Translations under genes and position numbers: made by a program
In this document: positions 1 to 9,226 of the stretch, in pieces
Numbering within the stretch: position 1 is the stretch's first letter
Layout of the letters: every line of letters begins with the position of its first letter
Origin: Aeromonas sanarellii
GTDB lineage: Bacteria > Pseudomonadota > Gammaproteobacteria > Enterobacterales > Aeromonadaceae
NCBI RefSeq assembly: GCF_000820085.1
Contig: NZ_CDBN01000015.1
Coordinates: 1 to 64,000 of the forward strand
Reading direction: 5' to 3'
DNA: 64,000 nt
Notes under the pieces: generated by a model
The model's database searches: none
Told to the model about the DNA's origin: nothing
Seen by the model: the letters and a program-made list of their open reading frames with translations, nothing else

Positions 1-888
1 TCATTGAACGGCTTCGGACATGGCATAGAGCAGTGGGTGCAGCAGATGGAGCGCCTTGCGCCCCTGAGCGGGCAGGACCGTTATCAGCAGCTGGAGCAGT
101 TGCTGGGACAGCGGGATCTTGACGCCCTGCTGGCAATCTTTGCCGAGCGGGTGGCAAAGATTGTCCGGATCCACGCCCTCCACTTCGACTGTGGCCAGCC
201 CCATCCCCTCATCTCCCACCCGCCCCAGGCCAGGCAGGTGCTGCACGGCTATCGCTTCGAGCTGCGGGGCCAGCACGACCAGTTGCTCGGCCAGCTGCAT
301 TACGAGCTGGAGCAGCCCCTGGGCGACGGCCAGCGCCGGCTGCTGGAGCAGTACCATCAGCTGTTCAGTCTCCCCCTGCCCCTCTATCTGCGGCTGGATC
401 GGCTGGAGCAGCAGGTGCGGCTCGACCACCTGACCGGGCTCGGCAATCGCGCCTACTTCGACGAGGCCATCGGCCGGGCGGTTGAGCAGCACAGCCGGGA
501 GCCCCACGGCCTGGTGCTGGTGCTGCTGGATCTCGATCGCTTCAAGCAGGTCAACGACACCTGGGGCCACCCGGTGGGGGATCTGGTGCTGAGCCGCTTC
601 GCCCAGCTGCTGCAGGGTTGCATTCGCGGCACGGATCAGGCGTTTCGCCTCGGCGGGGACGAGTTTGCCCTGCTGCTGCAACCCGCCGACCCCGAGGCCT
701 GGCGCCCGGTCTGGCTGCGGCTGCAACATGTGCTGCACAGCCACAAGGAGCTCAGCGCCTTCTCGGTGGGGTGCAGCCTGGGGGCCGCGAGCTGGCACTC
801 GGGCATGGACGTGGAGCGGCTCTACGCGACGGCGGATGCCCACCTCTACGCCCGCAAGAAGGCCGGCGAAGCGGGCATCCCCGAATAG
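1..888 (+). CDS. GGDEF-domain diguanylate cyclase (5' end open at window edge)
   Basis: Predicted to make the second messenger cyclic-di-GMP from two GTP. The C-terminal half is a GGDEF domain: it opens with a DHLTGLGNR stretch and carries an intact GGDEF (residues 217-221 counted from a TTG at position 4). An RGTD motif lies exactly five residues upstream, matching the RxxD inhibitory site through which product feeds back. The first 130 or so residues contain no transmembrane segment and could be a GAF-like sensory domain, but I cannot name it. The reading frame is open to the window edge, so the true start may lie upstream; in-frame starts visible here are TTG at 4 and ATG at 46. The gene runs convergently into tilS with only 7 bases between the stops. 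Confidence 0.85.
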   Translation, partial: SLNGFGHGIEQWVQQMERLAPLSGQDRYQQLEQLLGQRDLDALLAIFAERVAKIVRIHALHFDCGQPHPLISHPPQARQVLHGYRFELRGQHDQLLGQLHYELEQPLGDGQRRLLEQYHQLFSLPLPLYLRLDRLEQQVRLDHLTGLGNRAYFDEAIGRAVEQHSREPHGLVLVLLDLDRFKQVNDTWGHPVGDLVLSRFAQLLQGCIRGTDQAFRLGGDEFALLLQPADPEAWRPVWLRLQHVLHSHKELSAFSVGCSLGAASWHSGMDVERLYATADAHLYARKKAGEAGIPE

Positions 889-895
889 GGCGCCG

Positions 896-2242
896 TCAAC
901 CCCGCGCCGTCAATCGGCCCGGAGTGACGACACGCCGCCACTCCCAGGCCATGCCCCCTTCGGGCGCCAGAAATCCGTCGCAGACGAAGAGCCCGGCCAC
1001 CAGGGCCGCCTGCTCGCCGTAATGGAGGATGGGAATGCGTCCCCGCTGCCAGGAGGGCACCCCATGCTCCTGCAGCAGCTTCTTCAGGCGCCGGCTGCCA
1101 GCCCGTCCCACCGGCTTGAGCATGACACCGGGCGCCACCTGGAAGCGTACCGAGAGCGGTTCGTCCTCCCGCGGCGCCCTCAGCCCCTCGCCACCCGATG
1201 ACCACAGCCTGAACTGCCCCAAGCCGTCCGGCAGGGTGAGCGCCTCCCCCACCCCGATGGGCAGCACCTCCTCGCGGGGCGCCAGACCCGGCGCCACCAG
1301 ATACAGCCGTCCCTGAAAGCGGCGACACTCCAGTCCCTGCAGGCTCAGCCTGGGGTTGGCGTCCTCGCGCGCCAACGCCACCTCCTGCCACAGCAGGCCC
1401 AGCAGCGCCCGGGACGGCATCTCCCCCCCCTGGCGGCGGATCCAGTGGCGCAGCAGGTTGTTGCGCCGCACCTCGGACAACCCGTGCAGAGGCGCGATGC
1501 GCAGCGCCTCTCCCTCCCCGGCCCGTAGCCAGTCCGCTTCGGCCAGCTCGCCGATGAGCACCTCCTGTTCGGCGCACAGGGCCATGCTGCGCGCCGCCGT
1601 CTGGGCCATGGCGGGCCAGCGCGCCTTGAGCTGGGGGATGAGCTGCTGGCGCAGGAAGTTGCGGTCATAGCTCGGGTCCTCGTTGCTCTCGTCCTCCACC
1701 CAGCCATAGGGCAGGGTGGCGGCCGCGTCGGCCAGCTCGGCCCGGCTGATCTCCAGCAAGGGGCGCAGCAAGCGGCCGCCGGCAAAGGGCTGGTCTGGCA
1801 CCATGCCCGCCAGCCCGCGCAGCCCGGTGCCACGTTTGAGCGCCAGCAGCAGGGTCTCCAGCTGATCGTCCTGATGATGGGCGGTGAGCAGCCACTCCCC
1901 CTCCCCCAGGTGGGCGGCGAGGCGCTGATAGCGGGCCTCCCGCGCCTGGGCCTCCAGGCTATCGCCGTTGCCCCGGGCGAGGCGCACCCGCTCCACCACG
2001 AGGGGCACCGCCAGTTGCCGGCACACCCCCTCGCAATGGGCCACCCAGTCGTCGGCGTGGGGGCTCAGGCCATGGTGGACGTGCAGGGCGCGCAAGGCCA
2101 GGCCCTGTTCACGGGCAAAGCGGGCCGCCAGCACCAGCAGCACGGTGGAGTCGAGCCCGCCGCTGAAGGCCACCAGCAGGCCGCGGGAACCTTCCGGCGC
2201 GGGCAGAGTCTGACAAAAACGAGAATAAATACGAGAAATCAT
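896..2242 (-). CDS. tilS: tRNA(Ile)-lysidine synthase TilS
   Basis: ATP-dependent enzyme that converts the wobble cytidine (C34) of the CAU-anticodon tRNA(Ile) to lysidine, changing both its codon and its aminoacylation from Met to Ile; it is essential in most bacteria. The N-terminal PP-loop ATP pyrophosphatase motif SGGLDS lies at residues 27-32, followed by the typical HVHHGLSPHADDW stretch. The C-terminal tRNA-binding domain includes a KKLLQEHGVPSWQR segment. The product is 448 aa (E. coli 432). The frame is open for 66 further codons upstream, but family similarity begins at ATG 2242, so that start is used. In E. coli tilS lies just beyond accA and ldcC; here accA, cadC and cadBA occupy the same side, so the neighbourhood is partly conserved with extra genes between. 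Confidence 0.95.
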   Translation of the reverse strand: MISRIYSRFCQTLPAPEGSRGLLVAFSGGLDSTVLLVLAARFAREQGLALRALHVHHGLSPHADDWVAHCEGVCRQLAVPLVVERVRLARGNGDSLEAQAREARYQRLAAHLGEGEWLLTAHHQDDQLETLLLALKRGTGLRGLAGMVPDQPFAGGRLLRPLLEISRAELADAAATLPYGWVEDESNEDPSYDRNFLRQQLIPQLKARWPAMAQTAARSMALCAEQEVLIGELAEADWLRAGEGEALRIAPLHGLSEVRRNNLLRHWIRRQGGEMPSRALLGLLWQEVALAREDANPRLSLQGLECRRFQGRLYLVAPGLAPREEVLPIGVGEALTLPDGLGQFRLWSSGGEGLRAPREDEPLSVRFQVAPGVMLKPVGRAGSRRLKKLLQEHGVPSWQRGRIPILHYGEQAALVAGLFVCDGFLAPEGGMAWEWRRVVTPGRLTARG

Positions 2243-2370
2243 AGGCTTCCCCAATACGACCAGGGCGATCTTAGCAGAGTCGGGCTTATCAAGCGCTAAC
2301 CCGGCTGCTAGAGTGAGACGCTCCCTGCGTGGGCAAGGAAGCCACCTAACCCGAATTGGAATACAACATA

Positions 2371-4401
2371 ATGAACAACAAGAAAAACCTGCTGGCCGCC
2401 CTCGTCGGGCTGGCCCTGCTGGCCGGTTGCAGTCAGGCACCGGACGGCTCAGACAAGCACTCCGGCCTCGCGCTGGCCAACATGGACACCAGCGTCAAAC
2501 CCGGCGACGACTTCTTCCGCTACGTGAACGGCCACTGGCTCGCCACCGCCAAGATCCCGGACGACAGGCCCGCCGACGGCGCCTTCTACCTGCTGCGGGA
2601 CAAATCCCTGGCGGACGTGCGGGTGCTGGTGGAAGGACTGGACGGCAAGGCCGCCGCCGGCACCCCGGCCCAGCAGATCCACGACCTTTACCAGAGCTAT
2701 CTGGATCAGACGACCCGCAACGCCAAGGGCACCACGCCCCTGCTACCGATGCTGAGCGAGATCGAGCAGATCCGGACCCCGAGTGATCTCGCCCGCGCCT
2801 TCGCCCAGAGCGGCCGCACCGGTGGCGGCGCCCCCTTCGGCTTCTGGATAGACGCGGACGCCAAGGCGCCGGACAGCTATGCGGTCTACCTCTACCAGGC
2901 CGGACTCAGCCTGCCAGACAGGGACTATTACCTCAAGACGGATGCCGCCAGCCAGGCGTTGCTGCACAAGTACGAGCAGCACATCGCCGCCATGCTGGCC
3001 CGTTTCGGCGAGACAGACGCGGGGGCCAAGGCCAAGCGCATCCTGGCCCTCGAGACCCGGATCGCCCGGATCCAGTGGGACAACGTGGCCCTGCGGGACA
3101 GAGAGAAGAACTACAACAAGGGGCCGGTGAGCGAGCTGGGGCGCCTCGCCCCCGCCATCGACTGGGACGCCTATCTCGGCCAGGCCGGCCTCGCGGGCCA
3201 GAGCAGCCTCGTCATCGGCCAGCCCACCTACCTCTCGGCCCTGAACGAGCTGATGACGACGACCCCGGTCGGCGACTGGCAGGCCTACCTCAAGTGGCAG
3301 CTCATCACGGACTACGCCCCCTACCTCGACAGCCAGACCGATGCCCTGAACTTCGCCTTCTTCGGCACCGCCCTGAGCGGCACGCCCAAGCAGCGCGCCC
3401 CCTGGGAGCGGGCGCTCGGGGTGCTGGACAACAACCTGGGGGAGGCGGTGGGCAAGCTCTATGTCGAGCGCTACTTCCCGCCAGAGGCCAAGGCCCGCAT
3501 GGAGCAGCTGGTGGAGAACCTGCGCACCGCCTACGGCCAGAGCATCCAGGAGCTGGACTGGATGTCGCCGGCCACCAAGACCCAGGCCCTCGAGAAGCTC
3601 GCCAAGTTCAGGCCCAAGATAGGCTACCCGGACAAGTGGAAGGACTACGGCGCCATCGCCATCCGTGCCGATGATCTGGTGGGCAACCTGCAACGGGCCC
3701 GCGCCTTCGAATACGCCGACAACCTGGCGCGCCTCGGCAAGCCGGTGGACAGGGACGAGTGGCACATGTCGCCCCAGACGGTGAACGCCTACTACAACCC
3801 GAGCAACAACGAGATCGTCTTCCCGGCTGCCATCTTGCAGCCCCCCTTCTTCGACATGACGGCGGATGACGCGGTCAACTACGGCGCCATCGGCGGGGTC
3901 ATCGGCCACGAGATGGGCCACGGTTTTGATGATCAGGGGGCCAAATCCGACGGTGACGGCGTGATGCGCGACTGGTGGACGCCCCAGGATCTCAAGGAGT
4001 TCCGCTTCCGCACCAGCCGGCTGGTGGCCCAGTACAACCGCTTCGAGCCCATCAAGGGCCAGTATGTCAACGGCCAGTTCACCCTGGGGGAGAACATCGG
4101 CGATCTGGGCGGCCTCACCATAGCCCACAAGGCCTATCTGCTGTCCCTGGATGGCAAGGAGGCGCCGGTGCTGGACGGCTTCACCGGGGAGCAGCGCTTC
4201 TTCCTCGGCTGGGCCCAGGTGTGGAAGGGTATGTATCGCCCCGAGCTGATGCAGATGCTGCTCGCCTCGGATCCCCACTCCCCGCCCGAATACAGGGTCA
4301 ACGGCGTGGTGCCGAACATCCCCGCCTTCTACGAGGCGTTCAAGATCCAGCCGGGTGACAAGCTCTATCTGGACCCGGCCAAACGGGTCAAGATATGGTG
4401 A
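2371..4401 (+). CDS. M13-family zinc metallopeptidase (PepO/neprilysin-like), lipoprotein
   Basis: Predicted secreted zinc endopeptidase of the neprilysin (M13) family, acting on oligopeptides. The zinc site HEMGH is at residues 513-517 and the third-ligand motif ENIGD at 574-578, both canonical; the conserved NAYY and GYPDKW-type segments of the family are also present. The N-terminus is a lipoprotein signal ending in the lipobox LLAGC, so the mature enzyme should be lipid-anchored in the envelope facing the periplasm or surface. Length is 676 aa, normal for bacterial PepO-like enzymes. The start at ATG 2371 gives the signal peptide; an earlier in-frame ATG at 2356 would add five residues. 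It may be monocistronic, with pliI 113 bases downstream on the same strand. Confidence 0.92.
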   Translation: MNNKKNLLAALVGLALLAGCSQAPDGSDKHSGLALANMDTSVKPGDDFFRYVNGHWLATAKIPDDRPADGAFYLLRDKSLADVRVLVEGLDGKAAAGTPAQQIHDLYQSYLDQTTRNAKGTTPLLPMLSEIEQIRTPSDLARAFAQSGRTGGGAPFGFWIDADAKAPDSYAVYLYQAGLSLPDRDYYLKTDAASQALLHKYEQHIAAMLARFGETDAGAKAKRILALETRIARIQWDNVALRDREKNYNKGPVSELGRLAPAIDWDAYLGQAGLAGQSSLVIGQPTYLSALNELMTTTPVGDWQAYLKWQLITDYAPYLDSQTDALNFAFFGTALSGTPKQRAPWERALGVLDNNLGEAVGKLYVERYFPPEAKARMEQLVENLRTAYGQSIQELDWMSPATKTQALEKLAKFRPKIGYPDKWKDYGAIAIRADDLVGNLQRARAFEYADNLARLGKPVDRDEWHMSPQTVNAYYNPSNNEIVFPAAILQPPFFDMTADDAVNYGAIGGVIGHEMGHGFDDQGAKSDGDGVMRDWWTPQDLKEFRFRTSRLVAQYNRFEPIKGQYVNGQFTLGENIGDLGGLTIAHKAYLLSLDGKEAPVLDGFTGEQRFFLGWAQVWKGMYRPELMQMLLASDPHSPPEYRVNGVVPNIPAFYEAFKIQPGDKLYLDPAKRVKIW

Positions 4402-4514
4402 TCACAGGGCGCTCAGGGGTTGCCGACAGGCGGCCCCGGACCGCATTCCGATGTGGCGGGGGCCAGCCCCTGCCCGTCGACACAGCAAGACAAGCAGCAA
4501 CAAGGGTCATCTCC

Positions 4515-4952
4515 ATGAAAGCCTTATACCTTACTCTCGGTCTGCTCACCCTGCCCCTGGCCAGCCAGGCGGCAGACGGGTTCTTCCAGCAGCAGACCCT
4601 GCCGGCAGGCCAGGTCATCACCGTCAGCGAGGGGCGCGGCGAGCCCGCCTCCACCGGCAGCTACGATGTGCGCCTCTACTCGGGTGCCAACCCCCAGTTC
4701 CCGCTGGATCAGTTCATCGACGGCAAGGTGCTGCCGCGGGACGGCAGCGTCAAGGCGCTGAAACTGCTGGATCTCAACGGTGACAAGCAGCCCGAGCTCA
4801 TCGTCATCGTCGAGAGTGCCGGCAGCGGCAGCTACCTGAGCGCCGACGCCTTCACCATCCATCCCCAGGAGGGGCTGGAGAGCTTCAACCACGTGGAGGG
4901 GCTGGCCCCCGATGAAGATGTGATCCAGGCGCTCAAGGCCCCCCGCGACTGA
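4515..4952 (+). CDS. pliI: Periplasmic inhibitor of i-type lysozyme (PliI)
   Basis: A 145-aa protein with a clear Sec signal peptide (cleavage after SQAA, about residue 20) that should be periplasmic. It resembles PliI, the family first described from Aeromonas hydrophila that inhibits invertebrate-type lysozymes and so protects peptidoglycan from host enzymes. The SAGSGSY stretch matches the short conserved Ser/Tyr motif (SGxxY type) by which Pli inhibitors enter the lysozyme active site. The segment LDLNGDKQPELIVIVESAG precedes it and is typical of the fold. The assignment is from recall of the family rather than a search. A strong bidirectional terminator follows immediately. Confidence 0.8.
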   Translation: MKALYLTLGLLTLPLASQAADGFFQQQTLPAGQVITVSEGRGEPASTGSYDVRLYSGANPQFPLDQFIDGKVLPRDGSVKALKLLDLNGDKQPELIVIVESAGSGSYLSADAFTIHPQEGLESFNHVEGLAPDEDVIQALKAPRD

Positions 4953-4965
4953 ACGCGCACCACAG

Positions 4966-5006
4966 CAAAGAGAACAAACCCCGCCATGCGGGGTTTGTTC
5001 TCTTTG
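4966..5006. terminator. Bidirectional terminator between pliI and yjeH
   Basis: A perfect 17-bp inverted repeat (arms 4966-4982 and 4990-5006) around a 7-base centre, with A- and T-rich outer arms. It lies between the convergent stops of pliI and yjeH and could end transcription from both sides. Confidence 0.9.
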
Positions 5007-5012
5007 GGGCCA

Positions 5013-6293
5013 TCACTTGATGGCGCAGGGCGAATCGCTCCCCGGGGTACGGCGGCGCCGGCGCCGCCACAGGGAGAAGACGCCGTAGCCTGCGCTCAGC
5101 AGCACCGCATAGAGCACCTGGGAGGAGAGCGCCACCAGCACGGCGAGGCAGAGCAGGGCGCTCACCCCCGCCAGCCCCTTGCCCAGGCCGCCGAGCAGGC
5201 GCCAGCCTGCCGCCATGCAGAGCAGGTAGACCAGCACGAAGTTGCCGTTGGCGTAGCGGATGAGGGCGTCGAGCGGCAGCCTGAGCCAGAGGATCAGGGT
5301 GATGGAGACGAGGCAGATGGCGAGCACCCAGCACAGGGCATTGAGGGGGGCGCCACGGGCCGAGAGCCGGGCCATCGCGCCCGGCAGCTTGCCCTCCCGC
5401 GCCATGCTCCAGATAAGCCGCGCGAAGCCCTGCAGATAGATGTTGATGCTGGCGAAGCAGGAGAGGTAGCCGAGCACCGCCACCAGCCACTTGGCGGTGG
5501 GGCCGAACAAGAGTGAGAGCAGGGCCGGGATGGCGGTGGCGTTGGTCGCCTCGTCCCCGTAGAGGCCGTACTTCAGCACCACCAGGGAGTGGATCCAGTA
5601 GATGAGCCCGGCCAGCAGCACGCCGCCGAGCAGGGCGAGCGGGTAGTCCCGCTGCGGGCGCTTGAACTCCTCCCCCATGTGGGCGAAGGCCTCGAGCCCG
5701 ACGAAACACCAGAACATCACCGCCAGCGCCGAGCCCATGGCGGGCCATTCGCTCGCCGCCGGCAACGGCTGGGCCGCGTCGCGCCAGCCGAGCTCCCCCT
5801 TGAACCAGATGAGCAGGGTCAGCCCCAGGATCGCCAGGGCAATCAGCAGTTGCAGGTTGCCGGAGGAGCGCGCCCCCCGCAGCCCCAGCAGGAAGACCCC
5901 GAGCAGGGTGAGCAGCTGGATGGCCCAGAGGGTCCACTCCCCCATGTCGAACAGGGCGTGCCAGAAACCGGCGGCTATGGTGAGGGCGGCGGGCAGCCCC
6001 ACCGGCAGCACCGCCAGAAACAGGAAGGCGGAGAAGCGCTCGGCGCCGTTGCCAAAGGCGAGCCCGATGAGGTGGGGCGCCCCGCCGGCGTGGGGATAGC
6101 GGCGCCCGAGCCGCGCGAAGGTGAAGGCGATGGGCAGCACCAGCGCGATGAGCAGCAGCCAGGCCCAGAGCGACGCCCCGCCCGCCAGCGATGCCGCAGT
6201 CGCCGGTACCACGAAGATCCCGGTACCGAGCAACGAGGTGGCGAGCAGCCCCATCCCCTGCCAGAGCCCGAGCTCCTTTTTCAACCCAGACAT
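5013..6293 (-). CDS. yjeH: Amino acid exporter of the APC superfamily, YjeH-like (Met / branched-chain amino acids)
   Basis: Inner-membrane transporter closely resembling E. coli YjeH, which exports L-methionine and branched-chain amino acids. The N-terminus MSGLKKELGLWQG and the following LLGTGIFVVPA helix match YjeH almost residue for residue; the MFWCFVGLEAFAH segment and the later NIYLQGFARLIWS helix are also conserved. There are about 12 hydrophobic segments in 426 aa. The C-terminus ends in a strongly basic RRRRRR tail, which should be cytoplasmic. It is likely a single-gene unit: its promoter must lie in the 6294-6370 interval and it ends at the bidirectional hairpin shared with pliI. 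Confidence 0.88.
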   Translation of the reverse strand: MSGLKKELGLWQGMGLLATSLLGTGIFVVPATAASLAGGASLWAWLLLIALVLPIAFTFARLGRRYPHAGGAPHLIGLAFGNGAERFSAFLFLAVLPVGLPAALTIAAGFWHALFDMGEWTLWAIQLLTLLGVFLLGLRGARSSGNLQLLIALAILGLTLLIWFKGELGWRDAAQPLPAASEWPAMGSALAVMFWCFVGLEAFAHMGEEFKRPQRDYPLALLGGVLLAGLIYWIHSLVVLKYGLYGDEATNATAIPALLSLLFGPTAKWLVAVLGYLSCFASINIYLQGFARLIWSMAREGKLPGAMARLSARGAPLNALCWVLAICLVSITLILWLRLPLDALIRYANGNFVLVYLLCMAAGWRLLGGLGKGLAGVSALLCLAVLVALSSQVLYAVLLSAGYGVFSLWRRRRRRTPGSDSPCAIK

Positions 6294-6369
6294 ATCCTTT
6301 TGTCCTGTCTAGAAAAACATCCCGCCATGTTAGGCCGCTGCCGCGGCTTTGTTAAGCTTTCGCGCATAT

Positions 6370-6402
6370 AAAAAGGCCGCCTCAATCGAGGCGGCCTTTT
6401 CA
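6370..6402 (-). terminator. Terminator of sdaC
   Basis: A 13-bp perfect stem (6371-6383 with 6388-6400) and AATC loop, followed on the minus strand by a T-rich run. It sits just past the sdaC stop and upstream of yjeH. Confidence 0.9.
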
Positions 6403-6421
6403 CCGAGACTGACCGGAGTCG

Positions 6422-7714
6422 TCAGGCAATCAGCTTGTAGATGATGCCGGACATGGCGATGAGGCCGATGAGAGTCACGAAGCCGTTGCTCAGGTTGCCG
6501 GCGTATTTGCGCATGGCGGGCACCTTGGCGATGGCGTACATCGGCATCAGGAACAGCAGCATCGCGATGATGGGGCCGCCCAGGTCTTCGATCATGCCGA
6601 GGATGCTCGGGTTGATGGTGGCGATGGCCCAGGTGGTCAGGATCATGAAGATCGCGGTCACCTTGTTCAGCTGCTTGACGTCGACGTTCTTGCCCTTCTC
6701 GCGCAGGGACTTGGCCATCAGGCCGTTCATGCCCTCTTGCGCCCCCAGGTAGTGACCCAGGAAGGACTTGCTGATGGCGACCATGGCGATGAGCGGTGCC
6801 ACAGTGGCGATCACCGGGTTGTCGAAGTGGTTGGCCAGGTAGGAGAGGATGGAGATGTTCTGCTCCTTGGCCGCCGCCAGGTCAGCCGGGGAGAGGCTCA
6901 GCACGCAGCTGAACACGAAAAACATCACTGTCATCACCATCATGACGTGGGCGCCCAGCAGGATGTTGCTGCACTTCTTCTCGGCGTTGGCGCCGTAGCG
7001 GCCTTTGTTGTCCACCGCGAAGGAGGAGATGATCGGGGAGTGGTTGAAGGAGAACACCATCACCGGAATGGCCAGCCACAGGGTCTTGATGAAGTCACCG
7101 TTGAAGGCGTCGGACAGCGCCGGGGCTTCGGTGATGATGGCGCCGTTCCAGTGCGGGATCAGGTAGACCGCCAGGCCCATCAGGGTGATCACGAAGGGGA
7201 AGACCAGCACGCTCATCGCCTTGACGATGACCTGGCCGCCGAGGCGAACGATCGCCATCAGACCCAGGATCAGCACCAGGGAGAGGATGGCGCGGGGGGG
7301 CGCAGTCATGCCCAGCTGGTGCACCATCAGGCTCTCGACCGTGTTGGTGATGGCCACGGAGTACATCAGCAGGATGGGGTAGATGGCGAAGAAGTAGAGC
7401 AGGGTGATGAACTTGCCCGCGGTCTTGCCGAAGTGCTCCTCCACTACCTCGGTGATGTCGCCGTCACGGGTGGCACCGGACAGCACGAAGCGGGTCAGGC
7501 CACGGTGGGCGAAGAAGGTCAGCGGCAGGGCCAGGATCAGCATGGCCACCAGCGGCCACAGACCACCGACGCCTGCGTTGATCGGCAGGAAGAGGACACC
7601 GGCACCGATGGCGGTACCGTACAGACCCAGCATCCAGACCACGTCGGCCTTGTTGATGCCACGGGAGGAGGCGTTGCTTAAGCTGCCTTCAACTGCAATG
7701 TTCATGTCAGACAT
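6422..7714 (-). CDS. sdaC: Serine/H+ symporter SdaC (HAAAP family)
   Basis: Inner-membrane proton-coupled serine transporter of the hydroxy/aromatic amino acid permease family. The sequence follows E. coli SdaC closely throughout: [20 protein letters not shown] near the N-terminus, [14 protein letters not shown], the [12 protein letters not shown] segment and the [10 protein letters not shown] segment. Length is 430 aa with about 11 membrane helices. The start at ATG 7714 has AGGA at a suitable distance; a longer open frame up to 7882 has no family similarity. In E. coli sdaC sits with the serine deaminase gene sdaB between ppnN and xni; here it is separated from both, and no deaminase gene is next to it, so serine uptake is regulated as a single gene. 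Confidence 0.93.
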   Translation of the reverse strand: MSDMNIAVEGSLSNASSRGINKADVVWMLGLYGTAIGAGVLFLPINAGVGGLWPLVAMLILALPLTFFAHRGLTRFVLSGATRDGDITEVVEEHFGKTAGKFITLLYFFAIYPILLMYSVAITNTVESLMVHQLGMTAPPRAILSLVLILGLMAIVRLGGQVIVKAMSVLVFPFVITLMGLAVYLIPHWNGAIITEAPALSDAFNGDFIKTLWLAIPVMVFSFNHSPIISSFAVDNKGRYGANAEKKCSNILLGAHVMMVMTVMFFVFSCVLSLSPADLAAAKEQNISILSYLANHFDNPVIATVAPLIAMVAISKSFLGHYLGAQEGMNGLMAKSLREKGKNVDVKQLNKVTAIFMILTTWAIATINPSILGMIEDLGGPIIAMLLFLMPMYAIAKVPAMRKYAGNLSNGFVTLIGLIAMSGIIYKLIA

Positions 7715-8211
7715 AGGGGTAATCCTGTCATCAAGGAAAGTGGAATCTCGTTGCTTATTTGGCCACCTGGCCGGTTCCGCATCCCTGGAACTGCTGCTGT
7801 TCATCCCTGCTCTTGTGTTCTCACGCCAGGGCAACCGGGCCATCACGTCCCGCGACAACCGAATTGCAACATACTGCAGCATGAAATCCTGAACCTGATG
7901 GCGGCGCCCTCTGCCGTTAACAAACTGACAACGACCGCCTCATCCGATGCGCTGACTCTAATTAAATGACCCAATTAATCACAGTGTTTTTTTGAATTAA
8001 TCAACCAAAGTTTGACTCTGGTCGCCTTTCGATCGTGTCAGCTCACATTTTTAGCGCCAGATTGTTAGTATTTTTTAACAATTCAAATTTGTTTCAATAG
8101 ATTCCAATACTTACCGCGATCACAAGTTCGCTACAAGGCCCGGCTCCGGGGTCGATTGTCTGGGTCGGCGCCTTGGCGTACCCTTGTGACTCGCCCTCTT
8201 CCTGCCGAGCC
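7715..8211. other. Divergent intergenic region sdaC / LysR-type gene
   Basis: A 497-bp AT-rich spacer holding the promoters of both divergent genes. The AT-rich core is 7955-8100. It contains two exact AATTAATCA nonamers at 7973-7981 and 7995-8003, 22 bp (two helical turns) apart, and a related AATTAAATGA at 7960-7969. No open frame in it looks like a gene. Confidence 0.6.
7960..8003. promoter_or_regulatory. Repeated AATTAATCA elements, possible regulator-binding sites
   Basis: Two exact copies of AATTAATCA spaced 22 bp start to start, with an imperfect third copy just before them. Same-face spacing suggests cooperative binding. The AATTAAA core resembles ArcA-type boxes; the neighbouring LysR protein is another candidate binder. 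The binder is inference only. Confidence 0.35.
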
Positions 8212-9120
8212 ATGATGACCATCACCCGCACCGATCTCGCCGAACTGGCGGTGTTTGCCGCCGTCGCCCGCCACCAGAGTTTCAGCAAGGCCGCCCTCGA
8301 GCTCGGGGTCTCGGCCTCGGCGCTCAGCCACAGCCTGAAGGGGCTGGAGAACCGGCTCGGGATCCGGCTGCTCAACCGCAGCACCCGGGCCGTGGTGGCC
8401 ACCGATGCGGGCCAGCGGCTGCTGGCCCAGGTGCTGCCCACCCTGACCCAGCTGGAGGGGGCGCTGGAGGAGCTGACCCGCCACGGCGACGAACCGGTCG
8501 GCCGCCTCAAGATCTGCGGACCCAGGGCCGCCATCCAGGAGCTGCTGACCCCGGTACTGATCGACTATCTGGTGCGCTACCCGCGCATGCAGGTGGAGGT
8601 GGTGGAGCTGGAGCTGATGCCGCGCCTCATCGAGGATGGATTCGACGCCGCCCTCTTCTACGGGGATCTGCTGCCCAAGGAGATGATCGCCGTGCCCCTC
8701 GGCGCCCAGCAGCGCTACCTGGTGGTGGGCGCCCCCGCCTATCTGGCGGCCAGGGGCATCCCCCGGCACCCGAGCGAGCTGAGCCAGCACGACTGCATCG
8801 GCTATCGCCTCACTCCCCATCACCACTATCGCTGGGCCTTCGCCGCCGACGACAAGCTGCTGGAGATAGAGGTGAGCGGCCCGCTCACCACCAGCACCCC
8901 GGCGCTCTACCTGGGGGCGGCCGAGGCGGGGCTGGGGCTGGCCTACTGCCAGGAGGAGGAGGTGAGGGAGGCGCTGGCCGCGGGGCGGCTGGTGAGCGTG
9001 CTGGACGACTGGAGCCCCAGCTTCGCCGGCTTCAACCTCTTCTATCCCGGCCGCCACCAGCTGGGCAGCGGCCTGCGCGCCCTGATCGACATGCTGAAGG
9101 CCCACCATCGGACGGATTGA
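8212..9120 (+). CDS. LysR-family transcriptional regulator
   Basis: A 302-aa LysR-type regulator. The N-terminal winged helix-turn-helix (about residues 5-65) has the classic layout, with FSKAALELGVSASALSHSLKGLE as helix-turn-helix and RLLNRSTR after it. The rest is a two-lobed effector domain with the GLGLAYCQEEEV helix common to the CrgA-like subgroup. The effector is unknown. It is divergent from sdaC and 106 bases upstream of a co-directional MATE pump gene, so either could be its target. The start chosen is the first of two tandem ATGs (8212 and 8215); a 13-residue longer frame has no similarity. Confidence 0.85.
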   Translation: MMTITRTDLAELAVFAAVARHQSFSKAALELGVSASALSHSLKGLENRLGIRLLNRSTRAVVATDAGQRLLAQVLPTLTQLEGALEELTRHGDEPVGRLKICGPRAAIQELLTPVLIDYLVRYPRMQVEVVELELMPRLIEDGFDAALFYGDLLPKEMIAVPLGAQQRYLVVGAPAYLAARGIPRHPSELSQHDCIGYRLTPHHHYRWAFAADDKLLEIEVSGPLTTSTPALYLGAAEAGLGLAYCQEEEVREALAAGRLVSVLDDWSPSFAGFNLFYPGRHQLGSGLRALIDMLKAHHRTD

Positions 9121-9226
9121 TTACTGAAAAATACTCAGCAATCCATCAAGGAAAAGCCTGATTATCGGTAAAAATAGAATAATTTAGACTGTCTGTCCGA
9201 GCATCGAACTCCCCGAGAGAACAGAC

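Noticed and set aside
2743-4278. 511-codon minus-strand frame across the M13 peptidase gene
   Set aside because: Mirror frame of a strongly supported gene with intact zinc motifs; no ribosome-binding site or recognisable protein features.
4969-5006. Possible attachment site or small RNA at the long palindrome after pliI
   Set aside because: A perfect stem with A/T-rich arms between convergent genes is fully explained as a bidirectional terminator.
6737-7681. 314-codon plus-strand frame opposite sdaC
   Set aside because: Product is extremely His/Asp/Gly/Gln-rich and antisense to a clear transporter; a composition artefact.
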